From DASRDZ01 sp035652335 (lineage in GTDB: Bacteria; Chloroflexota; Dormibacteria; Aeolococcales; Aeolococcaceae): 49,330 bases of DNA. The notes below the pieces were generated by a model. That model searched no databases and was not told the origin of the DNA. It saw only the letters and a program-made list of their open reading frames with translations. Where the stretch lies: the NCBI GenBank assembly GCA_035652335.1, contig DASRDZ010000045.1, positions 1 through 49,330 on the forward strand, written 5' to 3'. Shown here piece after piece: positions 1 to 8,238 of the stretch (the first letter of the stretch is position 1; every line of letters starts with the position of its first letter). Made by a program: the position numbers and the translations under genes.

Positions 1-846
1 CCCGAGCAGTACGGCGGCAGCGGCATGGACGAGGTCGACATGGTGCTGGTGCTCGAGGAGGCGGGACGCCACGTGCTGCCCGAGCCGGTGCTCGAGTCCG
101 CCGCGCTGGCCGCGCCGCTGCTGGCGCGCGCCGGCTCCGACGAGCTGCAGCAGCGGTGGCTGCCCCGGCTCGCCGACGGCTCGGCGGTGGCCACCGTCGG
201 ACTCGCCTCGCAGCCCTACGTCAGCGACGCCACCGCCGACCTGGTCATCCTCGAACGCGACGGCCAGGTCCACGCGCTGCCCCAGGATCGCGTCACCGCG
301 CAACCGTTGAAGTCGATCGACCCGGCGCGGCGCATCTTCAAGGTGACCGCGGAGACCGGCGACGACACTCTCCTGGGCACGTCGGAGCAGCTGGGGCCGT
401 GGCTCTTCGACCACGCTGCGGCGGCGACGGCGACGCAACTGGTCGGCATCGCCGGCGCGCTGCTCGACCAGACCGTCGAGTACGTCAAGCAGCGTGAGCA
501 GTTCGGGCGCAAGGTGGGCTCGTTCCAGGCGGTGCAGCACCGTCTCGCCGAGATGCTGCTGCAGGTCGAGTCGGCGCGCTCCGCGGTGTACTACGCCGCC
601 TACGCGCTGGCCAACGACCTGCCCGACGCCTCGGTGGCCGCGTCGGTCGCCAAGGCGGCGGCCAACGACGCCGAGCGCTTCGCCAACCAGAATGCGCTGC
701 AGCTGCACGGCGGCATCGGCTTCACCTGGGAGCACGACCTGCACCTGTGGCTGAAGCGCGGCAAGGCGCTGGAGTGGTCGTACGGCGACGCCGACCTCCA
801 CCGCAAGCGCATCGCCGACTGGGTCTACGCGCAGAACGGCGCGTAG
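1..846 (+). CDS. Acyl-CoA dehydrogenase (5' end missing)
   Basis: The reading frame is open from base 1, so the N-terminus lies outside the window; 281 codons plus a TAG stop remain. Acyl-CoA dehydrogenases are FAD enzymes that introduce the alpha,beta double bond into acyl-CoA thioesters. Two C-terminal family signatures are visible: REQFGRKVGSFQAVQHRLAE, and LQLHGGIGFTWEHDLHLW near the end. The N-terminal part (PEQYGGSGMDEVDMVLVLEE) is also typical. The middle domain looks short and divergent, as in the actinobacterial acyl-CoA dehydrogenases that act as the second subunit of heterotetramers for sterol or aromatic side chains. A partner gene upstream would be expected but cannot be seen. 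The acyl substrate cannot be told from this fragment. Confidence 0.9.
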   Translation, partial: PEQYGGSGMDEVDMVLVLEEAGRHVLPEPVLESAALAAPLLARAGSDELQQRWLPRLADGSAVATVGLASQPYVSDATADLVILERDGQVHALPQDRVTAQPLKSIDPARRIFKVTAETGDDTLLGTSEQLGPWLFDHAAAATATQLVGIAGALLDQTVEYVKQREQFGRKVGSFQAVQHRLAEMLLQVESARSAVYYAAYALANDLPDASVAASVAKAAANDAERFANQNALQLHGGIGFTWEHDLHLWLKRGKALEWSYGDADLHRKRIADWVYAQNGA

Positions 847-853
847 CGCCGGG

Positions 854-1303
854 CTACAGCGCCAGCGGCCGGGTCGGCGCCATCACCGCCATCGGGTCCT
901 TCTTCCAGTCGACGCCGGTGTCGACGTAGAGCTCCAGCTCGTTGCCGTCGGGGTCGAGGACGTAGAGCGAGTGGGTGACGGTGTGGTCGCTGGCGCCGAC
1001 CACGCGAACGCCCGCCTCCTGGACGCGCTTCAGCGCGGCACGCAGCTCGTCGTCGCTGTCGCCCACCTTGAGGCCGAAGTGGTACATGCCGACGCGACGG
1101 CCGTGCGGGATGGGCTGCGCCTCCTCGCCGACCTCGATGAGCAGCAGCTCGTGGTGGGTGCGGCCGCTGCTGAAGGCGGAGGCGGGCATGCCGGGCACGT
1201 CGGGCACGACCTGGTGCCAGCCGAGGACGTCGCGATAGAAGGCCACCGAGCGTTCCAGGTTGCGCACGTACAGAACGATGTGACCGAGTTCCTTGATCTC
1301 CAT
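854..1303 (-). CDS. VOC-family (glyoxalase / extradiol dioxygenase fold) protein
   Basis: A 149-aa single-domain vicinal-oxygen-chelate protein. It begins with ELGHIVLYVRNLERSVAFYR, the usual first beta-alpha-beta unit with a metal-ligand His, and ends with LYVLDPDGNELELYVD, the usual last strand with a ligand Glu. A histidine in the middle (GMYHFGLKV) completes a plausible 2-His-1-Glu site, so this is probably an active metalloenzyme such as a lyase, ring-cleavage dioxygenase or thiol transferase. The reaction is not predictable. The ATG at 1303 is preferred over one at 1330 because the homologous fold starts there and a CATACT hexamer lies 6 nt before it (1310-1315), suggesting a leaderless transcript. 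It converges with the acyl-CoA dehydrogenase gene, 7 bp away. Confidence 0.85.
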   Translation of the reverse strand: MEIKELGHIVLYVRNLERSVAFYRDVLGWHQVVPDVPGMPASAFSSGRTHHELLLIEVGEEAQPIPHGRRVGMYHFGLKVGDSDDELRAALKRVQEAGVRVVGASDHTVTHSLYVLDPDGNELELYVDTGVDWKKDPMAVMAPTRPLAL

Positions 1304-1363
1304 GCCCGTAGTATGGATCGAGTTCGTCATCCGCTCGCCCGGCCCCTCCGAGGTGGAGCCGGG

Positions 1364-1606
1364 CTACGCCTTCTCGGGCGCCTCCTCGGGGAGGTCGGGC
1401 ACCGTCCGCGGCAGGTCGCCGGGCACGCCCGGGTCGACGGGGTTCTCGACGGGCGGGGAGGGCGGCTGGGGGACGGTCGGCGGCTGCGGCTGCTCGACCG
1501 GGGTCGAGGGCATCTCGACGGGTGACGGTCCGGGCTGCGGAGTGTGCGCCGTGGGCAACGCGATCGCGTCGAACGCACCGAAGTCAGGCACCATGAGCGC
1601 ACTCAC
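1364..1606 (-). CDS. Small proline-rich protein (hypothetical)
   Basis: An 80-codon frame from GTG (1606), or 76 codons from ATG (1594). About a third of the residues are proline, interspersed with Val, Glu and Thr (PVEQPQPPTVPQPPSPPVEN), and the C-terminus is acidic. There is no signal peptide and no recognised domain. Third codon positions are almost all G or C, as in neighbouring real genes, which supports coding. A CATACT hexamer at 1610-1615, the same one that precedes the VOC gene, may be its -10 element. The protein is likely disordered; a linker or binding peptide is possible. It could also be a chance open frame in GC-rich DNA. Confidence 0.5.
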   Translation of the reverse strand: MSALMVPDFGAFDAIALPTAHTPQPGPSPVEMPSTPVEQPQPPTVPQPPSPPVENPVDPGVPGDLPRTVPDLPEEAPEKA

Positions 1607-1688
1607 GTTAGTATGGCGTTCCGCTGACGGTCAACGTGCCAGTCAGATACGGGCCAAAACCCGCTGTCGCCGTGGCAGGGAGGGTCAG

Positions 1689-3848
1689 GTGGAGCTGTCT
1701 GTGGGGACGGGCCAGGAGCACTCCCAGGCCGCCCCCTTCCGGGTGCTCGGGCCCGGCTCGGTGAGCGCGGTGGTGAGCATCGACGAGCACGGGCACGTGG
1801 TCGGCTGGAGCCCCGAGGCGGAGGCCGTCTTCGGCTGGACGGCGGACGAGATGCTGGGGCGCAAGCTGTCCGAGCGGGCCATCCCGCGGCGCTTCCGCGC
1901 CGCCCACGAGGACGGCCTGCGGCGCTTCCGCGAGGGCGGCGAGCCGGTGGCCACCGGACGCGTCCTCGAGACCACGGCGGTGCGGGCCGACGGCTCCGAG
2001 TTCCCCGTCGAGCTGAGCATCTCCCCACCCTGGCCGGCAGCCGGGGGCACCCAGGTCTTCACCGCCTTCGTCCGCGACCTCACCGAGCGCCGGCGGCTGG
2101 AGCAGCTCCACCGCATGCAGTACCAGGTCACCCGGGTGCTCACCGAGGCCTCAGGACTCGACGCCGCCGCCCCCGCCGTGCTCGCCGCCGTGGGCAGCAC
2201 CATCGGCTGGGAGGCCGGGCTCCTCTGGGTGCTCGACCGTGACCACGAGCGGCTGCACCTGCTCACCGTCTGGGCCCGCCCGGGCCTCGACATCGAGGAG
2301 TTCACCCGCCAGAGCCGAGCCATGAGCTTCGCCGCCGAGTCCGGGCTGCCCGGCGAGGTCTGGAGCAGCGCGGCTCCGATGTCGGTGACCGACTTCAGCG
2401 AGCGGCCCGGGTTCCCGCGAGCACCGGCGGCGAAGCGGGCCGGCCTGCGCGGCGCGGTGGGGTTCCCGATGAGCGGCGCCCAGGGGGTGATCGGCGTCGT
2501 CGAGTTCTTCAGCGCCGAGGTGCAGCCGCCGGACGCGCTGCTGCTCACCGCCATGTCGGACATCGGCCACCAGCTCGGCCAGTTCATCGAGCACCGCCTC
2601 GCCGAGGAGCTCCTCCGCCGCCGCCTCCACGAGCTCGAGGTGCTGCAGGGCGCCGCCCACGCGCTGAGCGCCTCGCTCGACCTCGACGTCGTGCTCGACG
2701 CGGTGGCCCGCTCCGCCGCCGAGGCGCTCGACGCTCCCCGCGCCACAGTGCTCCGCCTCGACGGCGAGGAGCTCGTCATCGCCGGCGAGTACGACGACCA
2801 GGGCATGAGCGTGCGCGGACGGCGCTGGCCCATCGCCGACCTGCCGGGCGCCGAGGCGGTGCTGCGCGGCGAGCAGTGGAACGGCTCGCTGGACGAGGTG
2901 GGCGCGGCGCTGCGCAGCGTCACCGACCGCACCGGCGTGGCCGCGGTGGCCATGGCCCCGGTCCGCTCCGGCACCGAGCCCTTCGGCATCCTCGCGCTTC
3001 TCTCGCGCCGGCCGCGAACGCTCAACGAGAGCGAGGCGCGCCTGCTCGACGGCATCGCCAGCCTGGCCAGCCTGGCCGTGGGCAACGCCGAGAGCTTCCG
3101 CCTGGAGCGCGAGCACGGCCTGCGCATGCAGGCGCTGGAGAGCGCCAAGTCCCAGTTCCTCAACCTCGCCTCGCACGAGCTGCGCAGCCCGCTGACGGTG
3201 CTGCGCGGCTACATGTCGATGATCGCCGACGGCTCCTTCGGCGACCTGCCCCAGGGCGTGGCCCACATCGTGCCCATGCTCACCGGCAAGCTGGCCCAGA
3301 TGAACGCGCTGATCGACGAGATGCTCGACGCCGCGCGCCTCGAGGACGACCGCCTGCAGCTGCGCATCGAGCAGGTCGACCTCTGCGAGGTGGTGCGCGA
3401 GTGCGTGCGACGCGCCGAGGCCACGCTGCAGCGCAACCAAAGCATCGCCGTCGCCGGCTGCGACGCACCGGTGATCGTCGAGGCGGACGCACCGCGACTG
3501 GCCACCGCGCTCGCCAACCTGGTCGACAACGCGGTGAAGTACTCGCCCGCAGGGGGTGACGTCGACTGCACGATGTCGCGCAACGGCACCCACGTGCACG
3601 TCGCGGTGCGCGACCGCGGCCTGGGCATCGCGTCCAAGGACATGGAGAGGCTGTTCACCCGCTTCGGGCGCATCGTGACGGCGGAGAACTCGCACATCCC
3701 CGGCACGGGGCTCGGGCTCTACCTGGCGCGGGAGCTGGTGCGCATGCAGGGCGGCGACATCACCGTCTCGTCGGCGCCGGGCGTGGGCAGCACCTTCACG
3801 CTGTCGCTGCCGCTGCTCGACCCTCGACCCAGATCGTCTGCACGTTGA
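1689..3848 (+). CDS. Soluble PAS-GAF-GAF sensor histidine kinase
   Basis: A 719-aa orphan histidine kinase. Order: PAS (about residues 20-135, SAVVSIDEHGHVVGWSPEAE), GAF (about 150-310), a second GAF (about 325-480), HisKA with the phospho-accepting His in ASHELRSPLTVLRGY (about 495-560), and HATPase_c (about 600-710) with N box LVDNAVKYS, G1 DRGLGI and G2 GTGLGLYLA. There is no transmembrane segment or signal peptide, so it should sense a cytoplasmic cue such as a small molecule, redox state or light. The frame is open far upstream, but GTG 1689 is chosen because GGGAGGG lies just ahead and homology begins there. No response regulator is adjacent. Its last 53 bp overlap the end of the convergent aldehyde dehydrogenase gene. 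Confidence 0.9.
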   Translation: MELSVGTGQEHSQAAPFRVLGPGSVSAVVSIDEHGHVVGWSPEAEAVFGWTADEMLGRKLSERAIPRRFRAAHEDGLRRFREGGEPVATGRVLETTAVRADGSEFPVELSISPPWPAAGGTQVFTAFVRDLTERRRLEQLHRMQYQVTRVLTEASGLDAAAPAVLAAVGSTIGWEAGLLWVLDRDHERLHLLTVWARPGLDIEEFTRQSRAMSFAAESGLPGEVWSSAAPMSVTDFSERPGFPRAPAAKRAGLRGAVGFPMSGAQGVIGVVEFFSAEVQPPDALLLTAMSDIGHQLGQFIEHRLAEELLRRRLHELEVLQGAAHALSASLDLDVVLDAVARSAAEALDAPRATVLRLDGEELVIAGEYDDQGMSVRGRRWPIADLPGAEAVLRGEQWNGSLDEVGAALRSVTDRTGVAAVAMAPVRSGTEPFGILALLSRRPRTLNESEARLLDGIASLASLAVGNAESFRLEREHGLRMQALESAKSQFLNLASHELRSPLTVLRGYMSMIADGSFGDLPQGVAHIVPMLTGKLAQMNALIDEMLDAARLEDDRLQLRIEQVDLCEVVRECVRRAEATLQRNQSIAVAGCDAPVIVEADAPRLATALANLVDNAVKYSPAGGDVDCTMSRNGTHVHVAVRDRGLGIASKDMERLFTRFGRIVTAENSHIPGTGLGLYLARELVRMQGGDITVSSAPGVGSTFTLSLPLLDPRPRSSAR

Positions 3849-5208
3849 CGAACTCGCGGATGCCGAAGCCGGAGAGCTCGCGCCCGTAGCCGCTGCGCTT
3901 GACGCCGCCGAAGGGGATGCGCGGGTCGGAGTGGGTCATCCCGTTGACGAAGACGCCGCCGGTGTCGAGCCGCCGCGCCAGGGCGATGCCACGTTCGACG
4001 TCGCGCGTCCAGAGGTTGCCGCCCAGCCCGAACTGGGAGGCGTTGGCGACCTCGACCGCCTGCTCCTCGTCGCGCACGCGCATCACCGCGGCGACGGGGC
4101 CGAAGGTCTCCTCGCGGAAGGCGGTGCTCTCGGTGGTGCAGCCGGTGAGGACGGTGGCCTCGTGGTACCAGCCGCGCTCGCCGGTGCGGTGCCCGCCGGC
4201 GGCCACGCGAGCGCCCTCGGCCACGGCGCGCCGCACCTGGTCCTCCAGCGCCTCGCGCAGGTCCTCACGTGCCATCGGACCCATCTGCGTCCGCTCGTCG
4301 CGCGGATCGCCGACCCGCAGAGCCTTCGCGTGCGCGGCGAGCCGCTCCTCGTACTCCTCGGCGACGGCGTCGACGACGATGAAGCGCTTGGCGGCGATGC
4401 AGCTCTGGCCGCAGTTCTGGAAGCGCGACCGCGCGCCCACCTCGGCCGCCCGCTCCAGGTCGGCGTCGCCGAGGACGATGAAGGCGTCCGACCCGCCCAG
4501 CTCCAGCACCGTCTTCTTGAGCTGCTCACCGGCGGTGCGCGCGACGCTGCTGCCGGTGGCATCGCTGCCGGTGAGCGTCACCGCGCGGATGCGCGCGTCC
4601 TCGATGACGCGCGACACCGCACCGCCGGGGACGAGCAGGGTGCGGAACACGCCGTCGGGGAAACCCGCGCGGCGGAAGACGTCCTCGATCTCCAGCGCAC
4701 AGCGCGTGACGTTGGCGGCGTGCTTCAGCACCGCGGTGTTGCCCGCCATCAGCGACGGCGCCGCGAAGCGGAAGACCTGCCAGAGCGGGAAGTTCCACGG
4801 CATCACCGCCAGCACCACACCGATGGGCTCGAAGGCGACGAAGCTGTCCGGCGAGTCGCTCGGCATGGGGATGTCGCCAAGGAGCTCCTCCGCGTGCTCG
4901 GCATAGTGGTCGCAGCAGAAGGCGCACTTCTCCACCTCGGCGCGTGACTCGGCGAGGGTCTTGCCCATCTCGCGCGTGATCACGCCGGCGAGGCGCTCGG
5001 CGTCGCGGCGCAGCACCGCCGCCGCGTCGCGCATGGCGTCGGCGCGCTGCGCGAAGCTGCGCCTGCGCCAGTCTGGGAAGGCGCCGTGCGCCTCGGCGAC
5101 GGCGGCGTCGACCTCGGCGTCCGCCATCGGCTGGAACTCCTCGATCAGCTCGCCGCTGGAGGGGTCGATCGAGCGCAGGGTGCGGGTTGTCGTGGGCATG
5201 GCGTTCAT
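3796..5208 (-). CDS. NAD(P)-dependent aldehyde dehydrogenase, succinate-semialdehyde type (GabD1/Sad-like)
   Basis: A 470-aa full-length aldehyde dehydrogenase. Catalytic residues are present: Cys270 in QNCGQSCIAAKR, Glu236 in LELGGSD, and Asn139 in MPWNFPLWQ. The phrases REMGKTLAES, GVVLAVMPWNFPLWQVFRFA and GQSCIAAKRFIV are typical of the GabD1/Sad group, which oxidises succinate semialdehyde to succinate in GABA breakdown; related aldehydes are possible. No GABA aminotransferase is nearby. A GATACT hexamer lies 9 nt before the ATG (5218-5223) and no Shine-Dalgarno sequence is visible, suggesting a leaderless message. A second in-frame ATG lies three codons on. It is divergent from the DedA gene. 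Confidence 0.9.
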   Translation of the reverse strand: MNAMPTTTRTLRSIDPSSGELIEEFQPMADAEVDAAVAEAHGAFPDWRRRSFAQRADAMRDAAAVLRRDAERLAGVITREMGKTLAESRAEVEKCAFCCDHYAEHAEELLGDIPMPSDSPDSFVAFEPIGVVLAVMPWNFPLWQVFRFAAPSLMAGNTAVLKHAANVTRCALEIEDVFRRAGFPDGVFRTLLVPGGAVSRVIEDARIRAVTLTGSDATGSSVARTAGEQLKKTVLELGGSDAFIVLGDADLERAAEVGARSRFQNCGQSCIAAKRFIVVDAVAEEYEERLAAHAKALRVGDPRDERTQMGPMAREDLREALEDQVRRAVAEGARVAAGGHRTGERGWYHEATVLTGCTTESTAFREETFGPVAAVMRVRDEEQAVEVANASQFGLGGNLWTRDVERGIALARRLDTGGVFVNGMTHSDPRIPFGGVKRSGYGRELSGFGIREFVNVQTIWVEGRAAAATA

Positions 5209-5288
5209 GATAGTCGCAGTATCATGTGTGGCTCGGTCCGTCCGGCGACGGCGCCGGAACGGCCGCTGCGGCGCACAATGCCCGCCAG

Positions 5289-6014
5289 ATGGAAGCGATG
5301 GAGCAGCGGGACCCCACCGACGTGTCCGGCCAGGACGGCGCCGCGGCGGAGCACACCGTTCGCATCACGCGCGCGGACGTCCTCTGCCTCGGCCCGCTCA
5401 TCGTCCTCACCATCTTCTCGTGGGTGATGCTCCCCATCGCCCCCTCCCTGCTCGGCCCCCACCCGCTGCTGCTCAGCGCCCTGCACGGCAGCGAGAGCTC
5501 CATGATCGCCGCCGGCGCGGCGGCCCGTTTGGGCAACGCGCCGCTCTGGCTGGTCTGCGTCGCCCCCATCGCCATCCTCATGATCCGCGACCCCTTCCTC
5601 TACTGGACGGGCCGGCGCTACGGCCGTCGCGCCATCGACTACCTGGCGGCGAACGACCCGCGCTGGCGCAAGCGCTGGGCGAGAGGCGAGCGCTGGTTCC
5701 AGCGCTGGGGCGTGTGGGCGATCGCGTTCGGGTACTACATCCCCTTCATCCCCGCCGTGCTCTTCTACCTCGCCGCCGGCGAGTCGCGGATGCGCTTTCG
5801 CGTCTTCATCGTCGCCGACCTGGTCGGCACGCTGACCTGGATCGGCATCCACGTCGGCGCCGGCTACGCGATCGGCAAGCCCGCCACCGACCTGGCCAAC
5901 AGCATCTCTCACTACGGCCTGTGGGCCGCCCTCGGCATCATCGTCCTGGCGGTGGTGTGGTCGGTGTACAGCAACCTGCGCCGGCCCGCGGTCGCCGAGG
6001 CGAGGGTCGACTAG
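5289..6014 (+). CDS. DedA/VTT-domain integral membrane protein
   Basis: A 241-aa membrane protein of the DedA (SNARE-associated, VTT) family, whose members act in lipid scrambling or undecaprenyl-phosphate recycling. A hydrophilic N-terminus of about 30 residues is followed by several hydrophobic segments. The family signatures DPFLYWTGRRYGRRA and the re-entrant GYYIPFIPAVLFYLAAGESR are present. The frame is open to 5226, but ATG 5289 is preferred: CACAAT lies 9 nt before it, as at other leaderless starts here. ATG 5298 is an alternative. The stop codon shares the tetranucleotide CTAG (6011-6014) with the stop of the convergent MFS gene. The transported substrate is unknown. Confidence 0.8.
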   Translation: MEAMEQRDPTDVSGQDGAAAEHTVRITRADVLCLGPLIVLTIFSWVMLPIAPSLLGPHPLLLSALHGSESSMIAAGAAARLGNAPLWLVCVAPIAILMIRDPFLYWTGRRYGRRAIDYLAANDPRWRKRWARGERWFQRWGVWAIAFGYYIPFIPAVLFYLAAGESRMRFRVFIVADLVGTLTWIGIHVGAGYAIGKPATDLANSISHYGLWAALGIIVLAVVWSVYSNLRRPAVAEARVD

Positions 6015-7549
6015 ACCGTCTCGGCCTCGGCCACCTCGGCCTGCAGCGCCTCGGCGACGGGCGCCGTCCTGCGCCGGATCTCCTCCTTGCCGCGCAGAAG
6101 CGAGAGCGGCGCGCTGAGAAACGAGATGGCCGCCAGCACGAAGAGCGTCACGCGCACGCCCGCGATGAAGGGATCGACCTGCGCGTCGCTGAGCCCGGTG
6201 GTGACGCCGCTGAAGATCTTGAGCATCACCGCGGTGGGCAGCGCCGAGGTGATGATGGCGAGCACGAAGGCGATGGAGAACATCGAGCCGACGAAGGCGG
6301 TCAGCATGCGCACACCCGAGGCGACACCGCGCTGCTCGGGGCGCACCGCCGCCATGATCGAGGACGCGTTGGGCGAGGTGAAGATGCCCGCGCCCATGCC
6401 GACCAGGCCCATGCCCACGGCGAGCAGCGGATAGCTGGTGTCGTGTCCGATCACCCCGCCCATCACCGCCAGCCCCACACCGGTGAGGGCGAGGCCGAGC
6501 GTCGCCGGGATGCGCGAGCCGATGCGGTCGCTGATCCATCCCGACACCGGTGAGGCGAGGAACATCAGCGCCGCCAGGGGAGTCACCAGCAGTCCCGCGG
6601 TGACCGGGTCGCGCTGCTGCGGACCCTGGAAGTAGAAGACGAGCAGGAAGAGCAGGCCCATCCGGCTGGTCGCGTTGAGCACCTGCGAGAGGTTGCCGAT
6701 GGCGAAGATGCGCGAGCGGAAGAGGCCGAGGTCGAGCAGCGGCTCGGCCGCATGCCGTTCGATGTGGAGGAAGAGCGGCAGGCCGACGGCGAAGGCGACG
6801 CCGCCGCCGACCACCTCCGGCTGCGTCCAGCCCAGGATGCCGCCCATGGAGAGGAAGAGCAGGAGGCCGGAGAGTCCGGCGAGGAACACCAGGTTGCCGA
6901 GCCAGTCGATGCGCTGGCGGCGAGCGCTGCGCACCGGTTCGCGCAGCACGAGCCACGCCCAGACGCTGCCGACCACAGCCACCGGCACGTTGAACCAGAA
7001 CACCCACTGCCAGCCCAGCGAGGTGAGCCATCCGCCCAGCACCGGCCCCACGGCTGAGCCGACGGCGACGACCATGCCGTTGATGCCGAGGGCGAGGCCG
7101 AGCTGCTGCTTGGGGAAGGCGTCGGTGACGATTGCGCTGGAGTTGGCCACCATCAGCGCACCGCCGATGCCGCCCAGGGCGCGCAGCAGGATCAGCTCCC
7201 AGGCGTTGCCGGCGAACCCGCACAGCAGTGCGGTCGCGGTGAAGACGAGGAAGCCGGTGACGAAGAGCCGCTTGCGTCCCCACATGTCGCCGAGGCGGCC
7301 CACGGTGAGCACCGCGGCCGTCTGCGCCAGCATGTAGGACAGCAGCACCCAGGTGACGTCGAGCACGCCGATGTGCAGCGAGCGCATCAGGTCGGGCAGC
7401 GCGATCACCAGCGTCGACATGTTGAGCGCGGCGAGAAGCGCGCCGAGGCTGGTGCTGCTCAGCGCCCACCAGCGGTAGCCGCGCGTCTCGGCGTGGCCGC
7501 GGCCGCCCCGCGCGGTTGCGCCGGCGCGCAAGGAATGCAGGGCGCTCAC
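6011..7549 (-). CDS. MFS drug exporter, DHA2 (14-TM, EmrB/QacA) family
   Basis: A 512-aa major facilitator with the 14-helix layout of the DHA2 family: proton-driven efflux of drugs or other amphiphiles across the cytoplasmic membrane. Visible motifs are the loop 2-3 motif GRLGDMWGRKRLFVTGF (motif A) and GPVLGGWLTSLGWQWVFWFN in helix 5 (motif C, antiporter type). The start is GTG 7549, overlapping the stop of the upstream merR gene by 4 nt (GTGA), so the two are translationally coupled. This argues that the MerR protein controls the pump. A C-terminal cytoplasmic tail of about 45 residues is charged. Confidence 0.92.
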   Translation of the reverse strand: MSALHSLRAGATARGGRGHAETRGYRWWALSSTSLGALLAALNMSTLVIALPDLMRSLHIGVLDVTWVLLSYMLAQTAAVLTVGRLGDMWGRKRLFVTGFLVFTATALLCGFAGNAWELILLRALGGIGGALMVANSSAIVTDAFPKQQLGLALGINGMVVAVGSAVGPVLGGWLTSLGWQWVFWFNVPVAVVGSVWAWLVLREPVRSARRQRIDWLGNLVFLAGLSGLLLFLSMGGILGWTQPEVVGGGVAFAVGLPLFLHIERHAAEPLLDLGLFRSRIFAIGNLSQVLNATSRMGLLFLLVFYFQGPQQRDPVTAGLLVTPLAALMFLASPVSGWISDRIGSRIPATLGLALTGVGLAVMGGVIGHDTSYPLLAVGMGLVGMGAGIFTSPNASSIMAAVRPEQRGVASGVRMLTAFVGSMFSIAFVLAIITSALPTAVMLKIFSGVTTGLSDAQVDPFIAGVRVTLFVLAAISFLSAPLSLLRGKEEIRRRTAPVAEALQAEVAEAETV

Positions 7550-8016
7550 GGGCGCGCCTCCTGCTCGCGGGCCAGCTCGGCGTCGAGGTGGTCGATGCGC
7601 TGCAGCCGCTCCCGGTAGTCGGCGAGCAGCTCCTCGAGGGCGCGGCGCTTGCGCTCGATCAGGGCCAGCTGCCGGGTGAGCACGGCGCGCGACTCGGTGA
7701 GCATGCCGCGCTTGGCGGTGGCGTCCCGGCTGGCGAAGTAGCGCTCGCGGATGCCGTCGCGCTCGGTCTCGGCCTCCAGCCAGCCGGCGATCTCGCCGAG
7801 GGAGAGGCCGGCGGAGTCCTTGAGGGCGCTGATCCGCTCCAGGCGGGCGACGTCCGCCTCGCTGAAGAGGCGGTAGCCTCCCCCGGAGCGGCCGCTGGGA
7901 CTGACCAGGCCGAGCTCCTCGTAGTAGCGAATGGTGCGCTTGGTGAGACCGGTGCGCTGGGCGACGGCCTCGATGCGGAGGGCCTGGGAGGTGGGAAGCG
8001 GCTCGACGGCTGCCAT
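7546..8016 (-). CDS. MerR-family transcriptional regulator
   Basis: A 156-aa one-component regulator. The N-terminal winged HTH is clear: LRIEAVAQRTGLTKRTIRYY (about residues 13-32) followed by GGYRLFSEADVARLERI. A long coiled-coil dimerisation helix (about 85-140) follows. There is no cysteine cluster for metal binding, so an organic ligand for the pump is more likely than a metal. It is the first gene of a two-gene operon with the MFS exporter (GTGA overlap). The start at 8016 is fixed by the domain; the same frame runs open much further upstream but is antisense to the LCP gene. A TTGACGT-repeat motif sits directly upstream (8028-8047). Confidence 0.9.
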   Translation of the reverse strand: MAAVEPLPTSQALRIEAVAQRTGLTKRTIRYYEELGLVSPSGRSGGGYRLFSEADVARLERISALKDSAGLSLGEIAGWLEAETERDGIRERYFASRDATAKRGMLTESRAVLTRQLALIERKRRALEELLADYRERLQRIDHLDAELAREQEARP

Positions 8017-8027
8017 TCTGGTTCGAC

Positions 8028-8047
8028 AGTTTACGTCAACGTCAATC
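8028..8047 (-). promoter_or_regulatory. Candidate MerR operator/promoter upstream of the merR-MFS operon
   Basis: Read on the minus strand the site is TTGACGTTGACGTAAACTGT, ending 12 nt before the merR ATG. It holds a direct TTGACG repeat and an imperfect inverted repeat (TTGAC ... GTCGAA). The first TTGACG is a plausible -35 element, with CAGAAT 19 nt downstream as a weak -10. A 19-nt spacer is normal for MerR-controlled promoters. Operator families of this ACGT-core type are known for MerR proteins of the LiuR kind. The assignment rests on position and symmetry only. Confidence 0.4.
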
Positions 8048-8238
8048 TTGTGCGTGCTGCCCCAGGCAGGCCCCGGTCGCCGGGGCGACGCGGTAACCTT
8101 CGCCGGGCGCCCCTCGTTTCCCGGGCGCAGCAGGCCGGCGTCTGGTGACCCGGCCACGCCTTGGCGGCTCCCCAGCGCCGCGCCGGGCCCCGACGCCCCA
8201 GGGCGCTTCCCCAGCCACCTCCCTGAGGGGGATTCCAC

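Noticed and set aside
1293..1688. Upstream extension of the PAS-GAF histidine kinase frame
   Set aside because: It runs over the VOC and proline-rich genes on the other strand, is low-complexity Gly/Ser/Thr, and a good ribosome binding site precedes GTG 1689.
5205..7469. 754-codon open frame on the minus strand
   Set aside because: It is out of frame with the MFS and antisense to the DedA gene; composition is Arg/Ala/Gly-rich with no domain.
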